DNA of 64,000 bases from Aphrophora alni (taxonomy: Eukaryota; Arthropoda; Insecta; Hemiptera; Aphrophoridae), in assembly GCA_963513935.1 (NCBI GenBank), contig OY740768.1:61538523-61602522 (forward strand), given 5' to 3'. A program made the translations under genes and the position numbers. This document shows positions 52,366 to 64,000 of this stretch, in pieces; the stretch's first letter is position 1; every line of letters starts with the position of its first letter. The notes under the pieces are model-generated. The model was not told where the DNA came from. It searched no databases and saw only the letters and a program-made list of their open reading frames with translations.

Positions 52366-55300
52366 CTACACATTTTATATCTAACTATTTTGAAAAAAAG
52401 TTTGTCCTTTTTGATTGCGCTACCTTACAAGTGAGCCATACAAGTGGTAATACTTACGGCAGATGAGATATTAAGAGTTACAACTAAATGATTCTTTGAA
52501 AATAAAGTTATTAAAATGCTGCAAATATAAAGAAACCCACCAGGGGTGATTTAAGGTGGAAGGACTTTGAATTTAGATGCTTTGTATACACCCTAAATCT
52601 TAAAATACACGATGTGAATAGGGGGAAAGTTTTCTGATAAAGATACAACTATTGTCACTTATTTCAAAAAGACTTCAACTGCATATGAGAAATTTACGTT
52701 ATACCAAACAACAATCGGTAAACAACCAAAAAAAAAAACTTTTACAAGGTGTACTAACACGATAAATTTCTACATATTATATGTTAGAAAGATTCCATGA
52801 ACTAGAAGACGCAACAAACAATTCAATTACTCTCTTGGACATAACACCAAATATTTTAACTTCAGATGAAAGGATAATGATCCAAGAACTTTAAAGTGTA
52901 TTGAATTCTCTGAAGCTATCACAAAATGTGTGAATGGGGACCAATATGTTACAACCTCTCTTTAAACTAAAGGTCTAATATGCAAATATACAGCTCTAGT
53001 TCTGTAGTTCATTTAAGATCTTGTTATGTATATAGTTTTTAAATAATTAATTGTGTTTTCCACTTTATATCGGGTGGTATCATTTAGTCACTTATAAGTG
53101 GTTATATCAACACTATTATTACAAAGAATGCGTGAGGAAGCTTGCCCAGAGGAACGTGAATCACCGATTTAATTTAAATTTAAAAAAAAAAAACAGACGA
53201 ACCCTTATAATTTAATCTAATTATACGTTAAAGTTAATATATGTTAGTCATAATTGTTATGTATTAAGGGACTACACTTTTATTACCATTGCACAAGGCC
53301 AAATGTGATTAGGTCTATTCAACCTTTTCACCTAATTTTGGACGCGGATGTTAATTAGTACATTGCGTAATTAATAGGGAATGCGCGTCGGCTGAAACTT
53401 CTTTGGGATTAAGATGCATTATTTGTGTCCATATTGAGTTTACGAGCCTACAGTTAAATAATAGATATCAGACAGCTAAGACACAATCGTACTCACCGAA
53501 TTTCGCACGCACTCTGGTGGGAGATCCACAGCATCTTCTTTCCCCTCTAGTGGAGGGAACGTTTTCTTCCCCAAAGTTTTTTTATCAAAACACAATGCGC
53601 CTTAGAACCTCACGGGAAGCAACTTAGTACCCACATGTGGTACGCCATAATTTTATTGTCTGAAATACTTAGATTGAAACTAAAATGTAGGTTTTTTACA
53701 GTTGTTACATTTTCCATAACGTAACTAAAAACGATTTTATATTGTTAAAGAATCGTCCGTTGGAAGTTAAATTTCCAAATTATGTAAATAAAATAGTTAC
53801 ATGTGTGTTTTTTGTTTTACGGAAATCGATCTAAGAAGCTGTGTCACTGATGTTTCAGTAAGCTTGTTGATTTAAAAAAAAGATTTTAATAATGGCACAG
53901 CCGACTTTTTGTTTATTCAAAGATATGCTTTTGGGGACGAATAATGAAGATACATTATTCGGTATTTTGATAACAGGTGTCATTTCTGTGTCTAATCACA
54001 ATTAATTATTTCAGATTTTTTATGTAAAATAATCTTATGAATATATCCCATTATCTGATTTTTGCGACGTAGAAAATTGTTTGAATTATATTTTTAAGAA
54101 AAGAAAATTTAGAGATTAAATAAATTGAAGTGTGCATTTAATGAGATGACGTGTTTCTAATTAAAGTACACGTGTGTGAAAAAAGTTTTTGTTGTAAAGT
54201 CTGTTTTACATTGCTTAAATTATATGCTTACAATAACAGCTATCTTTTGTCTACACAGACCACAATCATGGTTGAACGCTCATAATTATGATTATAATTT
54301 CATAAATATAGAATAACTATGTAAAGATTTTAATGGTAATATTGTATTCATATGATTTGTTTTATTCAGTTTATAATTATAAGTATCTTACTTAGTTATT
54401 ATATTGAATACCAGTAGCATATTAGAAATGTACGCAATTATTAGCACTAAGACAGCGGTTCCTCGTCTATTTATAGTTTGGTAATGGTTTGCAAACAAAT
54501 TAAATGATTCAGTACACAAATATTGTTATAGATAACGTCTTAATTTAAATTTATAAAATTGCCATTTTCTTTATGTACTGATTTAACTTTATACAAATTT
54601 AGTAAAATATTATCAAGCAGGTTAGTGCCGAATCTAGTATATACTTGAGACTATTCATTCTAATGCTGAGTCACCGACACAAGTGTAACTAGGGGAAGGT
54701 TAAAAGTTCACCTTACCACTATTACTCAATCCTAAAGGTTGTTGTGAAGTCCTTTGAGTTAGACTGTACTTTATGTAGCTTGTATTACTGTTATTTGTTT
54801 TACAGATTCTTGGTTTAATCAATGAATATATATCATTCATATTACATGAATCATATATATAGAAATAAAATTATTTCAAGTTCAACGACCGGAGTTATTG
54901 TCAGAAATATGGCCTAATGATGGGAGACCCAAAAGCTAGCATATTATCTGAAGTATTTTTTACAGGAATTAGACACCAAAATTATTAACACCCTAAATTG
55001 GAAACACGATACTATTGTTTATTTTCGATGTGTATATGGTATATTAATAGTATATAATGAATCTGAAGACAGTGAACCAGATACAATGTTTGACTCTTTA
55101 AAAACCAATTGCACAATAACATGGTCTTTAATACGAGGAGGAAAAACATGGAACAATCAACTACCTGGATATCACTATTTCGAGTAATAAAAACAAATTC
55201 TAGTTTAAAATATACACCTATACAACTTATGATAAACAGTGCTTAAAAAATACCATTAAGCCAAGAAAATTTTATAACAGAAATCGAATATATAAAGGAG

Positions 55301-56477
55301 GAGGCAAAATTAATGTATACCAAAAAAAGCAAATAATAGACAAAGCAGATTGGATAATAACACACAATTGATAAAACATAATGACAAGAAAGAAGGTGTT
55401 TTATTATTTCATTATATAGGCCAAGAAACACACCGCATTGCCACGTTGTTTAAAAGAAGATCTTTAATATGAAAAAATAGCATTAACATATTTGTAATTA
55501 TTATTAAAACTTTTATTAAGTATTAATTTTCAGTTTTAAGTAAACAATGTACTGTAACTATTTAATCTCATAAACATTGACTCCCTTAATTATTGACCTT
55601 TCAATACCATATAAATCGGATATCCAAAAACTGTAATAAGTGTTCTATTACTTAACAATTGATTATTCAATAAAGAATTGAAGTTTAAATTACTAAACTG
55701 TGTTGTAGATGTTAATATTTAAATAAAGAACTATAATAATAATTTGAATAATTGGTTCCGAGTAAGTCACACTTGGTGCATTCTTCTTAAATTACGATAA
55801 TAAATTAATTTCGTCATATATAATGCATAATACCAAATTGTAAAACATTAGTCGTATATAGATCCATGAATAATTACAAAATTATTTACATAGACACATT
55901 CTCTCAGAAAGGTCTACTGAATACAATGATGTGACGAATTTTTATACTAAAATGTAAAGATTTTTTTTGTAACAAAAGAACATCCATGACGTAGTGACAG
56001 GTATTAAGAAAATAATAATTTCTAAATAAAATGTATGTGTAGTTAATATTTTCTTAATAAATGTCATTTTTTGTCTTATTTCTTCTATTCAAATTATCTT
56101 TCCATAGATTAATTAGAAAAGAAAACTGTCAAATTTTTAAGGTAAATAAAATAATCATTTTTAAATTATGTGAATATATAAAGTGTACTTTCTGCACAAA
56201 CATTTCCTAATTATTTTCTAACTAAATATTTTTTAACTACAATTTATTATTTTTTATAATTCACATGATTTTAATGATGTAGAAATTTAAATAGTTCATT
56301 AACGTAATTGTGTCTCACTGTCCTGAATTATCTATGACTAAGGCTCTAGGTATTATTTTTTTATTCAGTTTACACGTTCTTTATTTTATAAATAAACTAG
56401 TTTTTTATTTTAAAATAAGCAAGACTTGTGGAAACTTTAATTACCAAATGAAATGAAATACAATTTTTTCTTTTACA
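52366..56477. other. Long AT-rich stretch without recognised genes
   Basis: No gene, RNA or known repeat could be supported. Weak open pieces exist, for example a + strand stretch near 54965-55185 reading LDTKIINTLNWKHD and DSEPDTMFDSLKTNC, and a 74-codon ORF at 53403-53627. Neither resembles a family I know. Gene-poor intergenic DNA is the simplest reading. Confidence 0.4.
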
Positions 56478-56610
56478 AACAAGACGTTGTTTCAATGTAT
56501 AAGTCATCATCTTCTGTTATTACAGGAACACAAACCTTCTTATTACGATATCAACTGTAAGAAAGTTTGAGTACATGTAACAAAGGGAAATTATGATACA
56601 ACGTCTTGTT
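56478..56610. repeat. Small MITE-like inverted repeat
   Basis: AACAAGACGTTGTTTC at 56478-56493 and its complement with one mismatch at 56595-56610 bracket 133 bp of non-coding sequence just before family B element B3. No clear target duplication is visible, so transposon origin is only suggested. Confidence 0.4.
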
Positions 56611-56639
56611 AGAAATTACTAGTTTATTGCAAAATTTGA

Positions 56640-57895
56640 AGATTGAAGGGGATAAAAAAGAGAGCAAAACAGAGCAAAGTTGAAAAATACTAATGGGAGG
56701 GATTTCATATACGAAAAATACGATGATCATACAATCAAAACTTTAATCATCGATAACTAACGAGCTGAACTATGAAAAACTAAAAAGTTATTTCCGTTAT
56801 AGGACCAGGAGAATAACTTCAGTGAAAAATAATATTCAAAAAAGACTTGGGAAAAAAGTTAGTTTGTGAAAAAATGAACATTCATAAAAAGCGCGGTAAC
56901 TCGAGAAATCCGCGGCCGAAAACGTCGAATCAAGTTTATCAAGACCCTCAAGAATGTGGAGAAGAGGATTCTGAAGAGAAAATGAAGATCGGACCAACCG
57001 TTCAAAAGTAAGAGAGAAAAGAAGGAAAAAGTGTTCATAATTAATATTTTCAGGAACCGGCAAGTAAATCTCGGACAGGAGCGTGACGTCACGGACTAGC
57101 CGTCCCCACTACCACACAAACTGGACAACAGAAAAAACCGAACTATCAAAAAGATAAAAAATTATTTAAAAGTGTTTTTAATGAAAAATAAACTACAAAA
57201 CTAATACAATATAATAAAACTAAGCCTAGGACAGCTATCAGCACAAAAACTAAGGATTAGTTCAGCCAAAAACTTAAACATTAACAGAAAAAACATTTAT
57301 TCTCTAAATGGAGAAAATTGGTTACCTTTTTCGGGAAACATTCCCACAAGATGGGAGAGCCGAAGTTATTGACACTAGTAACAGTCACCGACGAGGAAGG
57401 ACGTTATTTTAGTCACTCAAAATTTTGTAATAGTTTCATTAACTCTAATAAATTTTAAATTCAAAAATTTTCTATATAAAAGTCAAGTATAAAAATATAC
57501 AGTTTTGAAAATTGAGTAATAAGAAGAAGATAAATCTATATAGAAAACTAAATATCAAGGAATCAGAATAATTACCAGAAATCAACAACTGTAACATAAC
57601 TAGGATTTGGAAAGGAGATAAATTGAAGACACCGTTAACCATCAGCAGCAAGGAGCTTCACAACTTCAAGACCTTCATGTTAAGTGAGAAGGTACACAAG
57701 ATCTATAGTATAATTTGCAAAAAAGTAAAATCATTTAAATAGACAAAATTTCATTGAGGAAATTTTCAATATATTAACTTCAGTAAATTCAAGTAAATAA
57801 TGCTTTGGTTTAGTATAAGTATTCAAACGTAAATATGACTATTTAAGTGTAGGAAAAACTATTTTGAGTCCTAGCTGGAATAGTATAGCAATTTT

Positions 57896-57946
<51 letters not shown>

Positions 57947-58253
57947 CAAATTTTTGTGTCACTTCGTAAATTGTATAAAACGTTTTGGTTTATTGTAAGT
58001 TCAAATGATGAATTGTTTAATTTGATTTCATGGTTAAGCATACATAAATATTTTATGCGCAATTGGTGGTTCATTTAATAGACCATTTTGTCTCTAAACA
58101 TTTCCTTTTTCAATTAGCCATAACACTTAGAAAGTATAAATAAATTGCTCTGGTATTATTTCATTAAAAATAAATAAAAATGGTATTATGATAATAATGG
58201 TATTATCAGAATTCAGGAGCCTATTTCTTCCAAAAGGCACTTCTCCAGAGAGA

Positions 58254-58299
<46 letters not shown>

Positions 58300-58515
58300 A
58301 AATTCAAAGAATGTTGGTAAAATTAGTTAGTAAGTCGATGAGAAAAATCTCCGACTTACAAAAGCCAAGTGGTGCAATATCTTTCATTCAAGGTAAAATT
58401 TAATTGTAAAAGTGAGCAGCTTGGTCTTGTTCACGAACGAACTGTCCCAAACTCAGCTGAGGGTTAATAAGTGATAACCGAAAGGGTTATAAAAGAAGGG
58501 CGGTGGTCCGTGGCA
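56640..58515 (+). mobile_element. Family B element B3, long terminal repeat
   Basis: Matches B1 from about 22460 to its end: TAACTCGAGAAATCCGCGGCCG near 56900, TGACGTCA at 57084, CCGTTAACCATCAGCAG near 57630, GAATTCAGGAGCCTATTTCTTCC at 58209, an (AG)n run at 58248-58294. It ends GTGGTCCGTGGCA at 58515, followed 2 nt later by TGGCGCCCAA (58518-58527), the first ten bases of a tRNA-Lys type primer-binding site. A TATAAAA (58488) lies close to the end. With the gag-like start that follows, this argues that family B is a very long LTR of a retrotransposon. Confidence 0.6.
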
Positions 58516-58759
58516 AGTGGCGCCCAATAGAGTGAAGCACGAACAAGCAAAATTTTGGTTTTTTATTTTTTATTCCAACGAGAATATCCTGAGTTCTGAA
58601 ATAATTTATGTGTAGCCTATGTATGTTAGTGTTAAGTTGTGCTGGTAACTACAACGACAAATATTATAAATTGTAAAGCTAATAATAAATAAAAAGTAGA
58701 GCCCAAATAAAACAATAAAATTAAATTCCAAATTGCCAAGTGACAAAGTGTAAGTAAAA

Positions 58760-58876
58760 ATGGGACCGGCAAAGGATCCAGCTAAACAAGGAGGTTCACA
58801 GGAAGAAGAAACAGAGATGCAAAAGATGGCAAAATATTTGAACCGAATGGAAGAAAGAAGGAGGAAAGAAAGATAG
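58760..58876 (+). pseudogene. Gag-like N-terminal fragment after the B3 LTR
   Basis: 38 codons starting MGPAKDPAKQGGSQEEETEM, then a Met/Arg/Glu-rich helix-like segment and a stop; similar charged, heptad-like sequence continues in other frames to 58942. It lies 230 bp after the primer-binding-site-like motif, where gag would begin. It has no capsid homology region, so the label rests on position and coiled-coil composition only. Confidence 0.4.
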
Positions 58877-58942
58877 AGCAGAACAACTGCAAAAGGAGAA
58901 ACAGAAAGAAGAATAGGATAAACTAAGAAGATTAGAAGAAAG

Positions 58943-59032
58943 AATCTTGTCCGAGAACGAACTGACCCAAACACAGCTGAGGGTTATTGGTGATTAACGA
59001 AAGGGTTATAAAAGAAAAGGGTGGTCCGTGGC

Positions 59033-59033
<1 letters not shown>
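58943..59033 (+). mobile_element. Second, truncated family B LTR end
   Basis: CTTGTCCGAGAACGAACTGA through GGTTATAAAAGAAAAGGGTGG to CCGTGGCA repeats 58425-58515. Two LTR ends separated by a 430-bp gag-like internal part imply an internally deleted provirus-like copy. It runs directly into (AC)n at 59034. Confidence 0.6.

Positions 59034-59125
<92 letters not shown>
59034..59125. repeat. (AC)n array between family B end and family A end
   Basis: Perfect AC run of about 92 bp with a family B end on its left (CCGTGGCA|ACAC) and a family A end on its right (ACAC|TGCAACG). Confidence 0.95.
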
Positions 59126-59129
<4 letters not shown>

Positions 59130-60198
59130 ACGAACCCCCCATCAATGGACTCCGGGACCGCGGGTCAGAGGCTTTGCATGACCCTACCGGAACCTTCACT
59201 ACTACTTTTATTTATTTATGACGACGAGGTAGAAAATGCTTTTTCTATTGCCCACCTTCTAAGTCCCTGATAAGGCTCTTAATTTATGTTACACACAAGA
59301 TCAAAATTATTTTCTTCAAACTTATGCTAACACATGAAAATTTTATATATATATATATATTAAATTCACTTCTTATTCTATCTTACCTCTTTTAAACTTC
59401 AGACTCTTTCTCAAAGGGTGTGCCCTTTGGAGCTAATCAATTCATCAAATCAAAATTTGCTCTTTTTAATTTAAATTTTCTACTTGTGAGCACTTACTTC
59501 TTCTTTATTTGAATTTAAGAAATTATTTGAATAGGATAGTTTCAATTAAGAATACAAGACAATGAATTTTTACATATTTATTGAATTAGGCACAATTTAA
59601 TTTTGATCTCAGAAAACTATGGATTTAGTGATTAAATCTCTTACAACAAGTTTAGTCGCCTTTTTCTTCAATTTACATTAAAAGTTTCTTCTTCAAACAA
59701 CTTGAAAATTATTTATCCTACGTAATTCTAACAATACTAAACCTCACAATATATATTCTTATTCTAACACATTTATTTTTCTTAACCCTTTTATTTTATT
59801 TTGTTCCAATCTGTTACTTGGTTTTATTTTAAAATTTGACTCGAATTATTTTTATTTGATACTCTTTACTTTATTTAATTAAAATTGACTTTATTTCTAA
59901 CTCTTTACTTTATGGTAAAATGTTATCATTGAATTCTATTAAGTTTAGGAATTTTGGACTTTTCTCAAGTTTAATAAAAAATAAAATTTATTTATTAAAA
60001 AAGCTTGATTTATGCAGTACCTTGTTTTTGTGAATTGCACAAGTCCGCTCGTCCTGATTCTGAGGATGGTTGTGGATCCTGAAGATTTTTTCTAGAGTTG
60101 TCTCCTGTTCTAGAATCTCCCGAAGTCCTGTTCCCGTTGAATCTCCTTCCTGCTGCGATGACGACCATTATTGGTTGGATATTTGCCGGAGTCCGTAG

Positions 60199-60438
60199 TC
60201 AAGATCTCTTCTTATAAGCTGCTTTAGGATGTAGTGTTGTCTTTTTCAAAGGCCGACCCTGCTGTTGGATATCGTTCTTAACCCAGAGAAGTACTGAACA
60301 CTGACAAATTATGTTTACGACGATTTCCTCTTCAGACTTATGTAAAAGTAGGTGATAATTCCTGGAGCCGGTACGAGACTGATGAATTAACTTGTTGCAA
60401 GTCAACTCGTCGAAGTTTGAGCTATACAGGATAGCCAA
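60199..60438 (-). CDS. Family A ORF 2, A2 left arm
   Basis: 79 codons, MAILYSSNFDELTCNKL to PKAAYKKRS, with the shared SEEEIVVNIICQCSVLLWVK core. It is shorter than the A1 version because of a frame change at the end. Function unknown; it could be chance openness in a young repeat. Confidence 0.3.
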   Translation of the reverse strand: MAILYSSNFDELTCNKLIHQSRTGSRNYHLLLHKSEEEIVVNIICQCSVLLWVKNDIQQQGRPLKKTTLHPKAAYKKRS

Positions 60439-60594
60439 CTCTTCTGATTTTTGTTCTTTTTTACTTTCGCGATTTATTTAAGTTTCTATATTTTATTTTA
60501 ATTATTTATGAACTCCTCTTGATTTATCCTTCCATTATTTAGCTACAGTATCTTCACTACTTTAGATTAATTTTTTCTATTATTTTTAGTTATT

Positions 60595-60960
60595 TTAGTT
60601 TAATTGTTTGTTGTTAATTTGTGCTGGGGATGGCAATCTTCCCCTTCCTAGCGGCGAGAGTCTCCCATGCGAGCGACCTTGAACACATGTCTGTTCCTGA
60701 AAATCTTGCATTTTGACTGTCGATTCCTTCAATTCTTTATATCTCGTGTTCGCTGCGTTCGATTTTCTTTTTGATGATATCATTGTGAAGCCCCTTTCTT
60801 CCTGATGGTTTTCCAGCTTCATTCGAAACGATACGACGTGTATTTCTTCTTTTATGACGATTTTAAGATCTCGTGGTTTTTTCGGATTTAATTTTTTCGT
60901 TTTTGGAAAATTTTGAATTTTTCTTTTTGGATGTTGTTCTTCTGATGCTGAAAGTCCCAA
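60595..60960 (-). CDS. Family A ORF 1, A2 left arm
   Basis: 121 codons, MGLSASEEQHPKRKIQNF at the start and QINNKQLN at the end. It keeps the NHQEERGF core and Lys/Arg-rich patches of the A1 version, with changes spread along the length. No domain is recognised. Confidence 0.35.
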   Translation of the reverse strand: MGLSASEEQHPKRKIQNFPKTKKLNPKKPRDLKIVIKEEIHVVSFRMKLENHQEERGFTMISSKRKSNAANTRYKELKESTVKMQDFQEQTCVQGRSHGRLSPLGRGRLPSPAQINNKQLN

Positions 60961-61520
60961 AACTGCTTCCCTCTTCTTCCCTGCTTCATTAGTTCACAAA
61001 TTACGGTACTTTCTGCATGTTTGATTATTTATTGTTTTATTACTTTATTGCCTTTAAATGTATTTTGGTTTCGAATCTTATTTATTATTAGTTTATCTTA
61101 GGATCATGTACTGTTATTATTAGATTTTTGGTTTTATTTATTTTAGGAGAGTTTTGCGTTTTATTACGTTTTCTTTTAGCTATAACTTTTTTATTATTAA
61201 TCTGACAAGTTTATTTTCTTATTATTTATTACTAGGTTTTCCTAGCTCTACACGATGACATTATTTTATTTTTGGTTTTCGAATTTTGAAATTATAACAT
61301 TGGTTTATATGAGTCTATATTCCTGTTAAAACCGGAACGTTGAACATTTCCTGTCCAAGCCCGTTGACCTTGGCTCCGTTCAGCCTTGCTATGCTTTTAA
61401 CTTAACGTATATTTTGAATACTTTTCTTACTTCTACAGTTTTTATTCGATTTGATTAAAATTTTGGATTTTGGTTGTTTTCCAAAATTGTTCCTTGCGGA
61501 CGGTTCAATTAAACCGTTGC

Positions 61521-61721
<201 letters not shown>

Positions 61722-62288
61722 ACGGTTTAATTGAACCGCCTGCAAGGAGCAATTTTGGAAAAGAGCTAAATTCCAAAATTTCAATTAAATCAAACAATAA
61801 TTGTAGAAATGACAAAAACATTTCTAAAAATAAAATAACACATGTAAAGTTAAAGGGAATATGTAAGTTAGCCAAGCCAAGGTCACGCGCCTTGACAGGA
61901 AATATCTAGCGTTCCGGATTGAACATGAATTCGTCCATATGTTTCTAATGCAAAGAACATCAAAATCCGAAAACGTAAATTAAAATGATAAAATCGTGTA
62001 GAGCTAGGAAAACCTAATAATAAATAATAAGAGAATAAACTCGTCAAATTAATAATAAAAAAGTTATAGCCATAATAAAACGTCATAAAACATAAAAAAC
62101 CCTTAAAATAAAGAAATTCCAAAATCTAATAATAACAACGCATAACCATAATATAAACTAGAAATAAATAAGACTCGAAATCAAAATTTAATAAAAGACC
62201 ATAAAGTAATTAAATAATAAATAACCAACAATGCAGAAAGTACCGTAACTTGTGAAACCCAGAAGCGAGAAAGAAGAGGAAAGCAGTT

Positions 62289-62594
62289 TTGGAACTTTCA
62301 GCATCAGAGGAACAACTTGCAAAAAGAATATTTTCAAAATTTCCAAAATTGGAAAAACTAAATTTTGAAAACTTACGAAATTTTCAAATCTCCGTAAAAG
62401 AAAAAATATACGTCGTATCGCTACAAATGAAGATGGAAAATCATCAGGGAAAGAAGGGCTTCAAAATGAAATCACCCAGAAGAAGATCGAGCGAAGCGAA
62501 CGGGATATATGAAGAAAAGAAGAATTCGCAAGTAAAAAATTATAAATTTCAGGAATCAACTTGTCTTGAACGTCGTGCGCATAGTAGGCAGTAG
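62289..62594 (+). CDS. Family A ORF 1, A2 right arm
   Basis: 101 codons, MELSASEEQLAKRIFSKF at the start. It aligns along its length with the minus-strand frames of the left arms (SLQMKMENHQGKKGFKMKS against SFRMTLENHQEERGFKMRS) and stops about 20 residues early. It shows that the frame, not only the DNA, is retained in a diverged arm. Function unknown. Confidence 0.35.
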   Translation: MELSASEEQLAKRIFSKFPKLEKLNFENLRNFQISVKEKIYVVSLQMKMENHQGKKGFKMKSPRRRSSEANGIYEEKKNSQVKNYKFQESTCLERRAHSRQ

Positions 62595-62805
62595 ACGCAT
62601 GGAAAGGGAAAGTTACCAACTTCAACACAAATCCACCATAAGAAATTAAACTAATTATAACAAATAATAATAGGAATAGATAATTTAAAATAAGAAAAAT
62701 AGACAAACAATAGAAGAATAAGCCAAGGAAAGTTCATCGTAGTGCAAATAAATAAATAAAATTAATTAAATTGTGAAATAAAACAGTAACAATAATCAGT
62801 GAAGG

Positions 62806-63099
62806 TTGGCCACACTGAAAGGCCTAAAATTCGACGAGTTAACTTTCTTCAAGTTAATTCGACAGTCTCGTTTAGTACCAGCTCCAGGGAAGTCTTCTAA
62901 TAGCAGCTCCAGGAAAGATCACCAACTTTACTCAAGTCTGAACAGGAAATCGTCGGGAAAATATTGTCAACGCTCTGTACTTCGCCAGGTTAATAACGGT
63001 GCCTACAGAAAGGATCGGCCTTGCAGGAGACAACGTGACATCCTACAACAGCTTAGTAGAAGAGATCTTCACTACGGACTCCGGCAAACATTCTTCTAG
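62806..63099 (+). CDS. Family A ORF 2, A2 right arm
   Basis: 97 codons, MATLKGLKFDELTFFKLIRQ at the start, with a Ser-rich insertion relative to the left-arm frames and then QLSRRDLHYGLRQ, matching RRDLDYGLRQ of the A1 version. Function unknown. Confidence 0.3.
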   Translation: MATLKGLKFDELTFFKLIRQSRLVPAPGKSSNSSSRKDHQLYSSLNRKSSGKYCQRSVLRQVNNGAYRKDRPCRRQRDILQQLSRRDLHYGLRQTFF

Positions 63100-64000
63100 A
63101 ACTTGTCGTCATCAACAGATTCTTCGAGAACTGGACTTCGAGATATTCTAGACAACTCTCAGAAAACATCTCCAAGATCCTCAAACACTCTCAGAATCAG
63201 GACGAGCGGACTTGTGCACTCCACAAAACAAGGTACTGCATAAATCAAGCTTTTTTAATAAATAAAATATTTTTTAATAAACTTGAATTACGTCCAAAAT
63301 TATTAAACTCAATAAAGTTAAATAATAACATTTTAAAGACAAAGTAACGTCAAAATAAAGCCAATTTTAAATTCATTCCAATAAAGAGATATAAAATACA
63401 ATAAAATTCGAGTCCAATAATAAAGCAAAAGTAACAGATTGGAAAGGAATAAATAATAGGATTCATATTTATGTGTATTAGAATAAGAATATCAATTGTT
63501 AGTTTTAGTTATTGTTAAAATTGTTTAATATAGTAGATTTTCAGTTTGTTAAAAGAGAAAGCATTTAATATAAATTGTCAGAAAAGGCGACATTAATTGT
63601 TGTAAAAGATTCGAAAGAAATCCATTGTTTCTCAAAATTAAAATTAAATTGTAGACTCTTAAATAAATTTGTTAAATTTCATTGTTGAATATTTTAATTA
63701 AATCTAACCCATTCAAAGAAACTCATTACATTAGAAAGAAGAAAAAGTAAGTGCTCACCAAGTATAAAGTTAAAAATTCAAAACAGAGCAAATTTTGGTG
63801 TTAATGAATTAAAGAGCTCCAAAGGGCACACCCTTTGAAAAAGAGTCTGGAGTTTTAAGAAAGGTAAGCTAGTATAAGAAGTGAATATATTAATATAGTA
63901 AAATTTCCTGTGTTAGCATAAGTTGATTAAAATAAATTATTCTTGTGTGACATAAGAATCAAGAGCCTTATCAAAACTATTAAACTGCGAAGGAATCACT

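Noticed and set aside
54960..55190. Possible exon reading LDTKIINTLNWKHD
   Set aside because: Short, interrupted by stops, no clear splice borders and no known family.

Overview
This is an AT-rich, microsatellite-rich and transposon-rich stretch of animal nuclear DNA, almost certainly arthropod and most likely insect (a hemipteran would fit, but I cannot prove the order). The evidence is spliced exons with GT/AG borders, a secreted chymotrypsin-fold serine protease, decayed Ty3/gypsy, Jockey-like, Tc1/mariner-like, Mutator-like and Polinton/Maverick-like elements, and long (TG)n, (AG)n and (AT)n arrays. There are no prokaryotic operons, RNA genes or CRISPR arrays.

The only host gene I can support is a serine protease locus on the + strand that has been tandemly duplicated. 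The complete downstream copy has three coding exons: 36758-36988 (signal peptide, propeptide, IIGG activation site), 41506-41783 (catalytic His, Cys-rich loop) and 47992-48544 (catalytic Asp, catalytic Ser, stop). Splice phases agree and give about 353 residues. An upstream copy keeps intact exon 1 (6089-6319) and exon 2 (21234-21511), but its exon 3 is missing. The paralogous sequence stops about 200 bp before the place exon 3 should be, and retroelement DNA follows. The upstream copy is therefore either a truncated pseudogene or an alternative 5' cassette that could splice in frame to the single exon 3.

Layout: 1-4700 holds a gypsy retropepsin relic and otherwise anonymous DNA. 4706-29620 is duplication unit 1. 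Its introns are swollen by a Mutator-like relic (6990-8530), a Polinton/Maverick-like relic (9095-12300), a large inverted pair of family A arms (12720-18031), a Jockey-like LINE relic (18966-20030), a family B element (21843-24630), a decayed satellite of about 130 bp (24890-29600) and an LTR insertion (26620-28682). 29620-35200 is a retroelement-rich junction with a gypsy RT relic, an LTR-like segment carrying a 50-bp minisatellite, a mariner-like relic and an inverted gypsy RT relic. 35200-48700 is duplication unit 2. 50382-52365 is a second copy of the junction spacer. 56640-64000 has a family B LTR with a primer-binding-site-like motif and a gag-like start, then a second family A inverted pair cut by the window edge.

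The most interesting signal is that families A and B (roughly 2.3-2.8 kb, no recognisable enzymes) repeatedly sit between (TG)n/(CA)n arrays and share a GGTTCG...GCAG|(TG)n type terminus. The paralogous unit preserves an uninterrupted (AT)n(GT)n site where unit 1 carries family B, which is direct evidence for insertion into the microsatellite. A second is a 252-bp insertion with a 9-bp target duplication, an oligo-A end and a 92-bp, almost perfect hairpin, which looks like a retroposed hairpin RNA.
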